Assembly (NCBI RefSeq): GCF_019352175.1
Contig: NZ_JACBYI010000027.1
Coordinates: 1 to 64,000 of the forward strand
Reading direction: 5' to 3'
DNA: 64,000 bases
From: Paenibacillus sp. S150
GTDB taxonomy: Bacteria; Bacillota; Bacilli; Paenibacillales; Paenibacillaceae
Shown here piece by piece: positions 1 through 6,935 of this stretch. The position numbers and the translations under genes were made by a program. Under the pieces are notes generated by a model, which saw only the letters and a list, made by a program, of their open reading frames with translations, was not told the origin of the DNA and ran no database searches. Position 1 is the stretch's first letter; every line of letters begins with the position of its first letter.

Positions 1-10
1 AAAAATCATG

Positions 11-127
11 TTTGGTGGCGATAGCGGAGGGGTTCCACGCGTACCCATCCCGAACACGACCGTTAAGCCCTCCAGCGCCGATGGTACTTGGACCGAAGGG
101 TCCCGGGAGAGTAGGACGCCGCCAAGC
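11..127 (+). rRNA. rrf: 5S ribosomal RNA
   Basis: The stretch has the conserved 5S layout: matching ends TTTGGTGGCG and CGCCGCCAAGC form helix I, and the internal motifs CCCGAACACG and GAGAGTAGGACG are present. It lies directly before a tRNA array, so it is the distal end of an rRNA operon whose 16S and 23S genes lie outside the window. The exact ends are uncertain by a few bases. Confidence 0.95.
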
Positions 128-132
128 GTTAT

Positions 133-208
133 TCCCTGATAGCTCAGTTGGTAGAGCACTCGACTGTTAATCGAGTTGTCACAGGTTCGAGTCCTGTTCG
201 GGGAGCCA
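133..208 (+). tRNA. tRNA-Asn (GTT)
   Basis: Full cloverleaf with acceptor stem TCCCTGA/TCGGGGA, anticodon loop CTGTTAA giving GTT, T-loop GGTTCGAGTCC and an encoded CCA. First tRNA after 5S. Confidence 0.95.
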
Positions 209-209
209 T

Positions 210-285
210 GCTCTCATAGCTCAGTAGGTAGAGTGCTTCCATGGTAAGGAAGAGGTCACCGGTTCGAATCCGGTTGAGAGCTCCA
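210..285 (+). tRNA. tRNA-Thr (GGT)
   Basis: Acceptor stem GCTCTCA/TGAGAGC, anticodon loop ATGGTAA (GGT), T-arm CCGGTTCGAATCCGG and an encoded CCA. One base separates it from the preceding tRNA-Asn. Confidence 0.93.
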
Positions 286-296
286 CAAATTTTTTA

Positions 297-371
297 GGCC
301 CGTTGGTCAAGGGGTTAAGACACCTCCCTTTCACGGAGGTAACATGGGTTCGAATCCCATACGGGTCACCA
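297..371 (+). tRNA. tRNA-Glu (TTC)
   Basis: Acceptor stem GGCCCGT/ACGGGTC, anticodon TTC in loop CTTTCAC, T-arm ATGGGTTCGAATCCCAT and an encoded CCA. A degraded copy of its 3' end lies about 115 bases downstream. Confidence 0.95.
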
Positions 372-466
372 ATAACTTCTTCGATTTCTGGGCTGAGAAT
401 CCATAAGGTTCGCTTACGCATCGGCTTCGTAAGGAATACATCACAATCTCGTAACGGAGTGGAGAG

Positions 467-485
467 TATCCCATACAGGTCACCA
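467..485 (+). other. tRNA-Glu 3'-end fragment
   Basis: Nineteen bases match the last 19 bases of the tRNA-Glu gene at 353-371 at 17 positions, including the terminal CCA. No 5' half, anticodon arm or D-arm is present. The 372-466 spacer before it holds no gene that I can recognise. It is probably a leftover of unequal recombination in the tRNA array. Confidence 0.7.
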
Positions 486-519
486 TTTATCAATTCCCTT
501 GAGGACAACCCATACATAT

Positions 520-595
520 GGAGGCTTAGCTCAGCTGGGAGAGCATCTGCCTTACAAGCAGAGGGTCGGGGGTTCGAACCCCTCAGCCTCCACCA
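520..595 (+). tRNA. tRNA-Val (TAC)
   Basis: Acceptor stem GGAGGCT/AGCCTCC, anticodon loop CTTACAA (TAC), T-arm GGGGGTTCGAACCCCT and an encoded CCA. Confidence 0.95.
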
Positions 596-648
596 TAATC
601 GTTCTCATATTAGGAAGAGATTGTGGGAATTTCAAAGTTATCCATCTT

Positions 649-722
649 AGGGGATTAGCCAAGCGGTAAGGCAACGGACTCTGACTCCGTCATCATAGGT
701 TCGAATCCTATATCCCCTGCCA
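649..722 (+). tRNA. tRNA-Gln (CTG)
   Basis: Acceptor stem AGGGGAT/ATCCCCT, discriminator G, encoded CCA; anticodon stem ACGGA/TCCGT with loop CTCTGAC, anticodon CTG. This CTG isoacceptor differs from the CAA specifier codon proposed for the glnS T-box later in the window. Confidence 0.9.
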
Positions 723-727
723 AATAA

Positions 728-800
728 GAGCCATTAGCTCAGTTGGTAGAGCACCTGACTTTTAATCAGGGTGTCGAAGGTTCGAGTCCTTCATGGCTCA
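728..800 (+). tRNA. tRNA-Lys (TTT)
   Basis: Acceptor stem GAGCCAT/ATGGCTC, anticodon loop CTTTTAA (TTT), T-arm AAGGTTCGAGTCCTT. CCA is not encoded (discriminator A is followed by CTTT), so it must be added after transcription. Confidence 0.93.
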
Positions 801-816
801 CTTTTATCTGTAATAT

Positions 817-897
817 GCGCGTGTGGCGGAATTGGCAGACGCACTAGACTTAGGATCTAGCGTCTATGACGTGGGGGTTCAAGTCCCTCCACGCGCA
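817..897 (+). tRNA. tRNA-Leu (TAG)
   Basis: Class II tRNA with a long variable arm. Acceptor stem GCGCGTG/CACGCGC, anticodon stem CTAGA/TCTAG with loop CTTAGGA (TAG). CCA is not encoded. Confidence 0.93.
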
Positions 898-908
898 TTC
901 TTTAAATT

Positions 909-983
909 GCGGACGTGGCTCAGCGGTAGAGCATCGCCTTGCCAAGGCGAGGGTCGCGGGTTCGATTCCCGTCGTCCGCTCCA
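909..983 (+). tRNA. tRNA-Gly (GCC)
   Basis: Acceptor stem GCGGACG/CGTCCGC, anticodon loop TTGCCAA (GCC), T-arm GCGGGTTCGATTCCCGT and an encoded CCA. Confidence 0.95.
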
Positions 984-990
984 TAATTTT

Positions 991-1067
991 GCGCCCTTAG
1001 CTCAGCTGGATAGAGCGTTTGACTACGAATCAAAAGGCCGGGAGTTCGAATCTCTCAGGGCGCGCCA
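991..1067 (+). tRNA. tRNA-Arg (ACG)
   Basis: Acceptor stem GCGCCCT/AGGGCGC, anticodon ACG (loop CTACGAA), T-arm GGGAGTTCGAATCTCTC and an encoded CCA. A partial copy of its 3' end follows about 130 bases downstream. Confidence 0.95.
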
Positions 1068-1177
1068 TTTCATACTTCACGCATTATCCGAGTGACCTGA
1101 GACAGATTTGAACGAAAGAGTTCGTTGGAGCTTAAGCTTCGTGAGCATCTACTTCGCAACCGGGCATGTAAGTGACC

Positions 1178-1197
1178 GTATCTCTCAGGGCGCGCTA
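1178..1197 (+). other. tRNA-Arg 3'-end fragment
   Basis: Twenty bases match the last 20 of tRNA-Arg (1048-1067) at 18 positions, with the terminal CCA changed to CTA. The sequence following each tail shares ATACTTC and then GTTGGAGCTTAA (1124-1135 and 1229-1240), so the tail and its downstream spacer look imperfectly duplicated. No functional tRNA can fold here. Confidence 0.7.
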
Positions 1198-1247
1198 TTA
1201 ATACTTCTAGATTCGAATGTGTGAGTTTGTTGGAGCTTAATAATTAA

Positions 1248-1321
1248 CGGGATGTAGCTCAGCTTGGTAGAGCACCTGGTTTGGGACCAGGGGGTCGCAT
1301 GTTCAAATCGTGTCATCCCGA
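1248..1321 (+). tRNA. tRNA-Pro (TGG), copy 1
   Basis: Acceptor stem CGGGATG/CATCCCG (a G-T pair allowed), anticodon loop TTTGGGA (TGG). CCA is not encoded. It is identical in sequence to the copy at 1423-1496, with identity ending at the gene edges. Confidence 0.93.
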
Positions 1322-1333
1322 TTTTACACCTGT

Positions 1334-1407
1334 GCGGGTGTAGTTCAATGGTAGAACTTCAGCCTTCCAAGCTGATAGCGTGGGTTCGATTCCCATCACC
1401 CGCTCCA
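1334..1407 (+). tRNA. tRNA-Gly (TCC)
   Basis: Acceptor stem GCGGGTG/CACCCGC, anticodon loop CTTCCAA (TCC), T-arm GTGGGTTCGATTCCCAT and an encoded CCA. It lies between two identical tRNA-Pro genes. Confidence 0.94.
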
Positions 1408-1422
1408 TAATTTTATACGTTT

Positions 1423-1496
1423 CGGGATGTAGCTCAGCTTGGTAGAGCACCTGGTTTGGGACCAGGGGGTCGCATGTTCAAATCGTGTCATCCCGA
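1423..1496 (+). tRNA. tRNA-Pro (TGG), copy 2
   Basis: Exact duplicate of the tRNA-Pro at 1248-1321, again without an encoded CCA. Last gene of the array; an intrinsic terminator follows about 25 bases later. Confidence 0.93.
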
Positions 1497-1521
1497 TAAT
1501 ACGGCTATTGAGCTGGCAGTG

Positions 1522-1547
1522 AACTCTTACTTTGGTAAGAGTTTTTT
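1522..1547 (+). terminator. Terminator of the rRNA/tRNA operon
   Basis: Stem AACTCTTAC/GTAAGAGTT with a short loop, followed by a T-run. It closes the 5S/tRNA transcript. Confidence 0.88.
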
Positions 1548-1662
1548 GCTTTAAATTAAGCCGAAAAGTGAAATCAATTTCTTTTGAATGGATGCTTCTT
1601 CTAATTCATAACTCATTCAAGTTCAATCTAATTAGTTGAAATTCGATAGAACATATATTCCT

Positions 1663-2076
1663 TTAATCTGCTAAAAAAAAGATGACTTCCGGTGGGATGC
1701 CAATCCGAAGGTAATAGCTTATTAAGGGCTCGTCCTGTTCGGGAGAACTCCCTGACGATAATAGCTTTATGGCGAATAGATTAGCTTGCCGCTCCAGCTT
1801 TCCAGGTGAAAAATAGGAATTCTCCTCTAAAAAGAAACGGTTGATGCCTTTATGCAGGCGATCATGGCCAAGCTCATGTGCACAAACAAAACGCTGCCAC
1901 TCTATAGGAAGCTCATTATGAATAACAATAAATCTTCTCCGAAGCTTGCGGTAATACAAGCCCTTGGTACTCTCACCCAGGTTTATGAAGCGAATATGAA
2001 TGCCCAGCGCTTTGGAAAGCTCAAAAGGGTTGTTGGTTTTATATTTTTTGGTCAATTTATTGATTATCTCATCCAT
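1663..2076 (-). CDS. ImmA/IrrE-type metallopeptidase
   Basis: A 137-residue zinc-peptidase-like protein carrying HELGH (in AHELGHDRLHKG), the signature of the ImmA/IrrE family. Members cleave or inactivate a partner Xre/ImmR repressor when DNA damage or another signal is sensed. I start it at the ATG at 2076, preceded by GGGTGAAG; the upstream ATG at 2094 has no ribosome site. It lies directly after the Xre-type repressor on the same strand, the usual pairing in PBSX-like elements and integrative elements. The inferred role is induction of the tail-particle locus that begins on the opposite strand. The pairing of the two genes is seen; the partner specificity is inferred. Confidence 0.85.
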   Translation of the reverse strand: MDEIINKLTKKYKTNNPFELSKALGIHIRFINLGESTKGLYYRKLRRRFIVIHNELPIEWQRFVCAHELGHDRLHKGINRFFLEENSYFSPGKLERQANLFAIKLLSSGSSPEQDEPLISYYLRIGIPPEVIFFLAD

Positions 2077-2117
2077 ATTCTTCACCCGCAGCATGTTAAT
2101 GTATGTGACGTAATTAA

Positions 2118-2552
2118 TTATTGATCGGTACCGGAGTCTTGTTTAGGTTGGGTTCTTTTATTCATCTGTTTGGCTTCCCAAAAAAGGCCTGTCAGGACAT
2201 CCGTGATCCGCTGCCTGTCTTCTTTGTTTAAGGGTATCCCGTCAAACATAAGCTCCCCATCATCCTCCAGCATTTTGCGGAAATCCCGCTTATCCTTACT
2301 TGTAGCCCATTCAGGAACCTTGCCTTCAATATCCTCGGTCAAGTATCCCGCATGTTCCATAAGCTCTTCATAGGAGACCTCAGCGGCCTCAGCGATTTTG
2401 CGCAAAGTGGCTGGCTTAGGCACGCCCCTTAATCCATTCTCGATCCGTGAAATCTGTGCCCCACTGATACCTGCAAGTGCTGCCAGTTGATTGATTGTCA
2501 GGCCTTTATGTTCCCGAAGCTGCTTCAGATAATTGCCGAACTTTTCTGCCAT
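2118..2552 (-). CDS. Xre-family repressor (helix-turn-helix)
   Basis: About 144 residues. The N-terminal 65 residues form an Xre/Cro helix-turn-helix (LREHKGLTINQLAALAG and ISRIENG are recognisable); the C-terminal part is charged and rich in predicted helix. I choose the ATG at 2552 because AAGGAG lies at good spacing; the open frame continues upstream through low-complexity sequence that is the promoter region rather than protein. It is co-directional with the ImmA-like gene and divergent from the ArpU-like gene. By analogy with the Xre/XkdA pair of PBSX it should hold the tail-particle genes silent until inactivated. An AT-rich palindrome in its promoter suggests autoregulation. Confidence 0.87.
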   Translation of the reverse strand: MAEKFGNYLKQLREHKGLTINQLAALAGISGAQISRIENGLRGVPKPATLRKIAEAAEVSYEELMEHAGYLTEDIEGKVPEWATSKDKRDFRKMLEDDGELMFDGIPLNKEDRQRITDVLTGLFWEAKQMNKRTQPKQDSGTDQ

Positions 2553-2570
2553 CGTTAACCACTCCTTATC

Positions 2571-2617
2571 ACCTATTAACCTGTTAGTAATAATATAAGC
2601 TATTATTGTCAATAGGT
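2571..2617 (-). promoter_or_regulatory. Promoter/operator of the repressor gene
   Basis: On the minus strand a TTGACA hexamer (RC of 2607-2612) sits inside an inverted repeat whose arms are ACCTATTAAC (2571-2580) and GTCAATAGGT (2608-2617), 9 of 10 bases complementary. The -10 is less clear (AT-rich). The palindrome overlapping the -35 is what a self-binding repressor would need. Operator function is inferred. Confidence 0.5.
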
Positions 2618-2743
2618 AAATAAAAAAGTGATATTCGTCCCAAAAGGTAATACAGGAAGCGATCACAAGATAAATCATGATAAAGGGTCTTTTCTCCTTA
2701 TAAACGGCCTTAAATGGGATTTTACGGAATTGGCAGGGAAGTG

Positions 2744-2773
2744 GTATATTATTGAAAAAGGCGAACAATATAC
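2744..2773. promoter_or_regulatory. Palindrome between repressor and ArpU genes
   Basis: Arms GTATATTATTG (2744-2754) and GAACAATATAC (2763-2773) are complementary at 9 of 11 positions. It lies about 85 bases before the ArpU-like start. Its sequence differs from the palindrome in the xre promoter, so it may bind a different protein or a second Xre site class. No clear promoter hexamers were found next to it. Confidence 0.4.
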
Positions 2774-2857
2774 GAACAAGTAGAATTTTACCACATATCT
2801 CAGAAAACTTCCGCAATAATCATTCCGTATTAGCCTAAATGCAAAGGAGTGCATATC

Positions 2858-3358
2858 ATGATGAATTTATCCTCGTTGCCCGAACTGGACCGCCGGCGTA
2901 CTCAAACTGCTATAGAGAGCATGCTGGAGAAATATCGTATTTTTAAGACAGTTACTTTTGAAGCCAAGGAGGCGGGCATTACTTATTCCTATACGGAGAG
3001 ATTTCATGGCCCGACCCATACCATTACGGACAAGACTGCAGCTATAGCTGCACATAATGTAGATGTTCCTGCTGCAAGAAAAGCTTACTGCGCCGCACTC
3101 GACTCTGTCGTGGACAGGCTGGATAAACGGGAGCAGCAGCTTGTGAGAGAAAGATATATGCGTAGAGACGAGGTATATGACTACACAGTCTATAATCATG
3201 TATTTGATCCGCCGGTCAGTAAGGACACTTATGTTAAAATACGCTCAAAGGCATTTTACAAAATGGCTCTGGCACTGACGGATCTTGGGCTCCTGTCTCT
3301 GGGCTCACTGATGAAAAATGGATCTTCAATACAAAAAGAAGATTTGGAGAGCGGATGA
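2858..3358 (+). CDS. ArpU-family phage late regulator
   Basis: A 166-residue protein resembling ArpU-type phage regulators, small DNA-binding proteins related to sigma-factor-like late activators that switch on structural and lysis genes in Gram-positive phages. The central heptad REQQLVRERYM and the C-terminal VSKDTYVKIRSKAFYKMA look like a sigma region 4-type helix-turn-helix. AAAGGAG lies 8 bases before the ATG at 2858; the GTG at 2849 lies inside the ribosome site. Its own strong terminator follows, so it does not drive the tail operon by simple read-through. In PBSX the same position before the late genes is occupied by the sigma-like regulator Xpf. Role inferred from family and position. 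Confidence 0.75.
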   Translation: MMNLSSLPELDRRRTQTAIESMLEKYRIFKTVTFEAKEAGITYSYTERFHGPTHTITDKTAAIAAHNVDVPAARKAYCAALDSVVDRLDKREQQLVRERYMRRDEVYDYTVYNHVFDPPVSKDTYVKIRSKAFYKMALALTDLGLLSLGSLMKNGSSIQKEDLESG

Positions 3359-3427
3359 GTTAACAGCCCTTCTTATGACAGTAGGCTTTGAATGGAGAAT
3401 GAGCATGAACATAGAATGTAATACAAA

Positions 3428-3467
3428 GGCTGTATCGTCCGGATGAATGGATGATGCAGCCATTTTT
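3428..3467 (+). terminator. Terminator after the ArpU-like gene
   Basis: A 13-base-pair stem GGCTGTATCGTCC / GGATGATGCAGCC with G-T pairs, then a T-run. It separates the regulator transcript from the tail operon. Confidence 0.8.
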
Positions 3468-3473
3468 AAAATA

Positions 3474-3563
3474 TAATTTATATGCTCGGCACACTAATTT
3501 ATCCTTCTATTTCTCGTTGAAACACGCCGTCCTTTTAAAGGACGGCGTCGCCGTTTCTGCTTG
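3474..3563 (+). repeat. Family A hairpin repeat, copy 1
   Basis: About 90 bases ending in a nested palindrome: inner hairpin CCGTCCTTTTAAAGGACGG and a downstream CCGTTTC matching GAAACG-type sequence upstream. Highly similar copies lie at 20654, 22336, 51149, 53064 and 53166. Confidence 0.8.
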
Positions 3564-3704
3564 CTGAAGCCAAATGAGGCCATGAATGCCCATTGAAGGA
3601 GCTGCTTTTTACCAGCTTAAAACCGCTCAACTTCATTCCGAAGCTCTCCCATTTGCCGTCCTAATACCGGCTCCATGCGGAAATAAAGGGGGTATGATTA
3701 TAAC

Positions 3705-3782
3705 ATGGCAAATGAAGCAGAAGAACACCGCAGGAGCATGAATGCTCTGCTGATCTCGCGCCCAAGAGAGCAGATAGGTTAA
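3705..3782 (+). CDS. Possible 25-residue peptide
   Basis: A short frame starting MANEAEEHRRSM. GGGGGT precedes the ATG at a rather long spacing. It stands alone in the 578-base stretch between the ArpU gene and the tail operon, where head and packaging genes would be in a complete phage. It may be a remnant of a deleted gene or chance. I do not recognise it. Confidence 0.25.
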   Translation: MANEAEEHRRSMNALLISRPREQIG

Positions 3783-3825
3783 TTTCGCGGTGAAAGATTC
3801 TTCTGGCAGTTGCCAAATGACAAGG

Positions 3826-3860
3826 CGGATACCTCACCTGTGAAGGGGGTATCCGTTTTT
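3826..3860 (+). terminator. Terminator directly before the tail operon
   Basis: Stem CGGATACC (3826-3833) / GGTATCCG (3848-3855) followed by TTTTT. Only 31 bases separate it from the first tail-operon start codon, leaving no room for a normal promoter. It may act as an attenuator or antitermination point controlling tail-gene expression. Confidence 0.75.
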
Positions 3861-3891
3861 GATTAACTTCAAACTGGAGGTGTGCACTATT

Positions 3892-3960
3892 ATGCTAACG
3901 GATTTAATGATTTATAGCATTAAATATCGGCTGCTGCTGTGGCTGTGGGAAGGAATGTAA
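3892..3960 (+). CDS. 22-residue leader-like peptide
   Basis: A 22-codon frame (starts MLTDLMIY, ends LLLWLWEGM) with a strong ribosome site GGAGGTG 9 bases upstream. Its stop at 3958-3960 lies 2 bases before the ATG of the tail terminator gene, an arrangement typical of translational coupling. The C-terminal half is rich in Leu and Trp and could insert in a membrane. It follows the terminator hairpin at 3826. Function unknown; a leader peptide that couples translation is the simplest reading. Confidence 0.5.
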   Translation: MLTDLMIYSIKYRLLLWLWEGM

Positions 3961-3962
3961 CC

Positions 3963-4388
3963 ATGACTGTACAACAATTACGGGAGAATATTGTTGCTGC
4001 GCTCGAAGAATTTTATCCTGATGTTCCTATCCATGTTGATGGTGACAAGCCCCAAACCGCATACTTCAGAGTGGAACTGCTCTCGTCAACTTATGACCGG
4101 CAACGGGAAGGCAAATATATGGCCGTATACCGTTATGGTATCCGCTATGAACAGGCCGGGTTGCTGAAGTCCGAAGAAATGGCTGACGGATTGTGTGAAG
4201 CGCTCGCGCTATGGGAGCGCGGGCATCCTTCTTTTCGGGTCATGAGACAGGCGTGGGAGGCGGGCGCAGAAGGAACAGGGCCGCTTTTTACAGTGGATTA
4301 TATGCTCTATCTTCACAGGGAACAACAGCCGCCTGGAGCTGAGGCTCCGATGATGGGGCAATTGAAAGAAGGAGAACGATTGAAATGA
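3963..4388 (+). CDS. Phage tail terminator-like protein
   Basis: A 141-residue protein of the size and character of PBSX/C. difficile-type tail terminator (DUF6838-like) proteins, which cap the sheath and tube at the head-proximal end. The start at 3963 is chosen for AAGGAATG upstream; a GTG at 3939 overlaps the leader peptide and has no site. It is the first structural gene, immediately before the sheath gene module, and overlaps the next gene by ATGA. In a particle without a head this protein would close the free end of the tail. The family assignment rests on size, order and general composition, so it is moderate. Confidence 0.6.
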   Translation: MTVQQLRENIVAALEEFYPDVPIHVDGDKPQTAYFRVELLSSTYDRQREGKYMAVYRYGIRYEQAGLLKSEEMADGLCEALALWERGHPSFRVMRQAWEAGAEGTGPLFTVDYMLYLHREQQPPGAEAPMMGQLKEGERLK

Positions 4389-4561
4389 GCACAAGTGAAG
4401 AACATATAAGCGTTTTTGGCAAAAAGCAGATTAGGGAATCGGCATTATTTCCGCCTAAAGAAAAAGATGTGCTGGACGCAGTTCTACAAGAGAATCAGGG
4501 GTACACGCTAAATGAAGCTAAGCAATTAATTAAGCTTTTTCTAACTAAGGAGGTTATCTAA
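4385..4561 (+). CDS. Small XkdJ-position protein
   Basis: A 58-residue protein (MSTSEEHISVF... ending LTKEVI). Its ATG overlaps the previous stop (ATGA) and its TAA shares a base with the sheath ATG (TAATG), so it is tightly coupled in the operon. AAGGAG lies upstream at about 9 bases. Small proteins occupy the same slot before the sheath gene in PBSX-like clusters. No motif is recognisable; it looks helical and charged at the C-terminal half. The frame is supported by its overlaps with both neighbours rather than by homology. Confidence 0.6.
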   Translation: MSTSEEHISVFGKKQIRESALFPPKEKDVLDAVLQENQGYTLNEAKQLIKLFLTKEVI

Positions 4562-5883
4562 TGGCTGGAGGAACATGGACAACACAAAATAAAGTGCGTC
4601 CGGGGGTATACGTGAATGTGGCGTCGGACGGAAGTACAGCAGGTAAAATGGGGGAACGGGGAATTACAGCACTCGCTCTTTCCCTCCCTTGGGGGCAAAC
4701 AGGAGCTGTTCTGAAGCTCACGCCGCAGGATGATTATATGAAGCTGCTCGGTTATGATCTGACGGATACGGAACTGCTTCCCGTGCGGGAAGCGCTGAAA
4801 CGTGCAGGAACCCTGTTGCTCTACCGCTTGAATGAAGGTGTACAGGCAACTGTGACCAATAACGGCCTGCAGGTAACGGCAAAATACGGCGGTGAACGCG
4901 GTAATGATCTTTCCGTAGCGGTTGAGAAGAATATTGATAACGCTGCTCTGTTCGATGTTAGAACGCTGCTCGGCAGTACTGAACTGGACAAGCAAACGGT
5001 AGGCTCGGCAACAGAACTGGCATCCAACGACTATGTAGAGTTTCAGGAGGATGGTTCAACGGGTCTTGCATTGACCGCCGGCATGCCGCTTACGGGTGGT
5101 ACAAACGGTACGGCAACGAATGCTGGCCATAGTGATTTCTTGGCCCAGCTGGAGGTTCATGATTTTCAAACGGTTGGTCTGATGTCGCAGGACAACTTGC
5201 TTAAAGCGCTGTATACCTCCTTTGTGAAGCGTCTGCGTGATACGGAGGGCAAGAAGGTACAAGCGGTGCTGTCCGATTACAGTGCAGCTGGCCACGAAGG
5301 GATAATCAGTGTGGCGAATGGTGTAGTTCTGAGCGATGGCGCAATTATTGACAAAGCAACTGCCGTAGCCTGGGTAGCCGGTGCGACCGCTGCCGCCGCA
5401 GTGAACGAATCGTTGACCTATCAGGCCTATGATGACGCTGTAGATGCGGATGTACGCTTCAATCATTCTGAAACGGTAACAGCATTGACGGAAGGTCAGC
5501 TGCTCTTTACGTACAATGGGGGCCGGGCGGTAGTGGAACAAGATATCAACACGTTCACTGCATTCTCGCCCAATAAAGGGAGGGCATTTGCGAAAAACCG
5601 TGTATTGCGTGTACTGGACGGAATTGCCGGGGATCTGAAACAAATTTTCGAGAACTACTTCATTGGCAAGGTGGCCAACAATGAGGATGGACGTGCGCTG
5701 TTCTGGTCCCAGTGCGTTTCTTATATGAATGATCTGCAGAACCTTGGTGCGATCGATAACTTCAATTCACAGACTGACATCGTGGTAACAGCAGGAACGG
5801 ACAGCGACAGTGTTGTGCTGGATGTTGCCGTGCAGCCAGTAGATTCTGTGGAAAAAATATACATGAAAGTGAAGGTGGTCTAA
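4561..5883 (+). CDS. xkdK: Contractile tail sheath protein
   Basis: A 440-residue tail sheath protein of the XkdK type. The N-terminus with RPGVYVNVASDGS and GERGITALALSLPWGQ is characteristic, the middle carries an alpha/beta domain (about 95-330), and the C-terminus (RALFWSQCVSYMNDLQNLGAI... VDSVEKIYMKVKV) matches the region that interlocks neighbouring sheath subunits. AAGGAGG sits 8 bases before the ATG. The sheath stores the energy that drives the inner tube through a target envelope, so its presence shows the particle is contractile. The tube gene follows after one base. Confidence 0.9.
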   Translation: MAGGTWTTQNKVRPGVYVNVASDGSTAGKMGERGITALALSLPWGQTGAVLKLTPQDDYMKLLGYDLTDTELLPVREALKRAGTLLLYRLNEGVQATVTNNGLQVTAKYGGERGNDLSVAVEKNIDNAALFDVRTLLGSTELDKQTVGSATELASNDYVEFQEDGSTGLALTAGMPLTGGTNGTATNAGHSDFLAQLEVHDFQTVGLMSQDNLLKALYTSFVKRLRDTEGKKVQAVLSDYSAAGHEGIISVANGVVLSDGAIIDKATAVAWVAGATAAAAVNESLTYQAYDDAVDADVRFNHSETVTALTEGQLLFTYNGGRAVVEQDINTFTAFSPNKGRAFAKNRVLRVLDGIAGDLKQIFENYFIGKVANNEDGRALFWSQCVSYMNDLQNLGAIDNFNSQTDIVVTAGTDSDSVVLDVAVQPVDSVEKIYMKVKVV

Positions 5884-5884
5884 G

Positions 5885-6355
5885 ATGACATTCTTGAAAG
5901 CCAGCGATACTCTCTCCGGCCAGGAAGGCCGTGCATATGCAACGATCGGCGGCAACACTGAAGAAATGTTCTATGTGAAAACGCTGGAAGCTACCGTGGA
6001 GAAGCAAAAGGCGGAAGTGAAGACACTTGGACGCCGTGGCGTTCAGCATAAAGCGACAGGCTGGTCCGGCAGCGGCACAATGACGATTTTCTACATGACC
6101 AGCCGTTTCCGCCAATTGATGCTGGAATATATGAAGACTGGCATCGACCAGTATTTTGATATTGTTGTGACGAATGAAGATCCTTCCTCTACTGTAGGCG
6201 CACAGCGGATCATGCTGAAGGACGTGAATTTGGACAGTGTCATTATGGCTTCGCTCGATACGGAGTCGGATGCACTTGAGGAAGAAGTAAGCTTTACTTT
6301 TGAAGATGTAGAGCTTGAGCAGTCATTCAACGCCCCAGCGGGCGCCGGTCTCTAA
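5885..6355 (+). CDS. xkdM: Tail tube protein (XkdM-like)
   Basis: A 156-residue tail tube protein of the XkdM (DUF2001-like) family. It begins TFLKASDTLSGQEGRAYATI and contains the conserved region VKTLGRRGVQHKATGWSGSG seen in tube proteins of PBSX-like particles. It forms the inner tube polymer inside the sheath. GGTGG lies before the ATG, only one base after the sheath stop. A gap of 113 bases with no gene follows before the chaperone gene, a usual place for higher spacing because the tube is made in large amounts. Confidence 0.88.
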   Translation: MTFLKASDTLSGQEGRAYATIGGNTEEMFYVKTLEATVEKQKAEVKTLGRRGVQHKATGWSGSGTMTIFYMTSRFRQLMLEYMKTGIDQYFDIVVTNEDPSSTVGAQRIMLKDVNLDSVIMASLDTESDALEEEVSFTFEDVELEQSFNAPAGAGL

Positions 6356-6468
6356 GGGATATATGGTGAAATAAATATGGACGTGAGCAAGAATGGCCCG
6401 GACGTGAATTAAGCGGCGGGTCTCTTCTCTGTCTGCGCCAACCCATCTAATTAACAGGAGGAAGATTT

Positions 6469-6891
6469 ATGAGCGAATTGAGCTTGTTTTTTGCACAAAA
6501 TGCAGCATGTGACACGACAGAGGATTTTGTGGTCTCTCAGCGTTTTAAGGATAAGGAAGGGAAAGCTGTGGCTTGGAAGCTGCGCAGTATGACTGAGGAT
6601 GAGAACCAGGAATGCCGCAAAGCGGCCACTCGCAAAGTGAAGGGGAAGAATGGAAATTATTCTACCGACATTGACCCCAATGAATATATGGCCAAACTGA
6701 TGACCTCAAGTGTAGTGCATCCGGATCTGAAAAACTCTGAGCTGCAGCGTTCCTATGGCGTACTGGGAGCGGAGTCCCTGTTGCGTAAAATGCTGCTTCC
6801 CGGAGAATTCGCGGCGCTTGGTGAACGGGTACAGGCACTCAATGGCTTCGACACCGGTATGAACGAACTGGTGGATGAAGTAAAAAACTAA
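6469..6891 (+). CDS. xkdN: Tail assembly chaperone (XkdN-like, G form)
   Basis: A 140-residue XkdN-like protein. In contractile and siphophage tails such proteins coat the tape measure and recruit tube subunits; they are not found in the mature particle. GGAGGAAG precedes the ATG. The gene ends in GTA AAA AAC TAA, which contains the heptamer A AAA AAC directly before the stop, and a -1 shift opens a 60-codon extension. This is the classic G/GT arrangement of tail chaperones. The next gene is the tape measure, as expected for the pair. Confidence 0.85.
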   Translation: MSELSLFFAQNAACDTTEDFVVSQRFKDKEGKAVAWKLRSMTEDENQECRKAATRKVKGKNGNYSTDIDPNEYMAKLMTSSVVHPDLKNSELQRSYGVLGAESLLRKMLLPGEFAALGERVQALNGFDTGMNELVDEVKN

Positions 6892-6935
6892 TCAACGAGG
6901 GCGATGGTGAGGCGAATCTGGCCTACTACGCCCTC
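6882..6935 (+). promoter_or_regulatory. -1 ribosomal frameshift signal
   Basis: Slippery heptamer A AAA AAC at 6882-6888 in the reading frame of the chaperone, followed after 8 bases by a perfect 7-base-pair stem GAGGGCG (6897-6903) / CGCCCTC (6929-6935). The spacing and stem are what known -1 signals use. The zero-frame stop TAA comes immediately after the heptamer. Confidence 0.75.

Noticed and set aside
2761..2785. A possible LexA box (GAACAATATACGAAC)
   Set aside because: The two GAAC parts are direct repeats, not the inverted GAAC-N4-GTTC expected for LexA; read instead as part of a palindrome.
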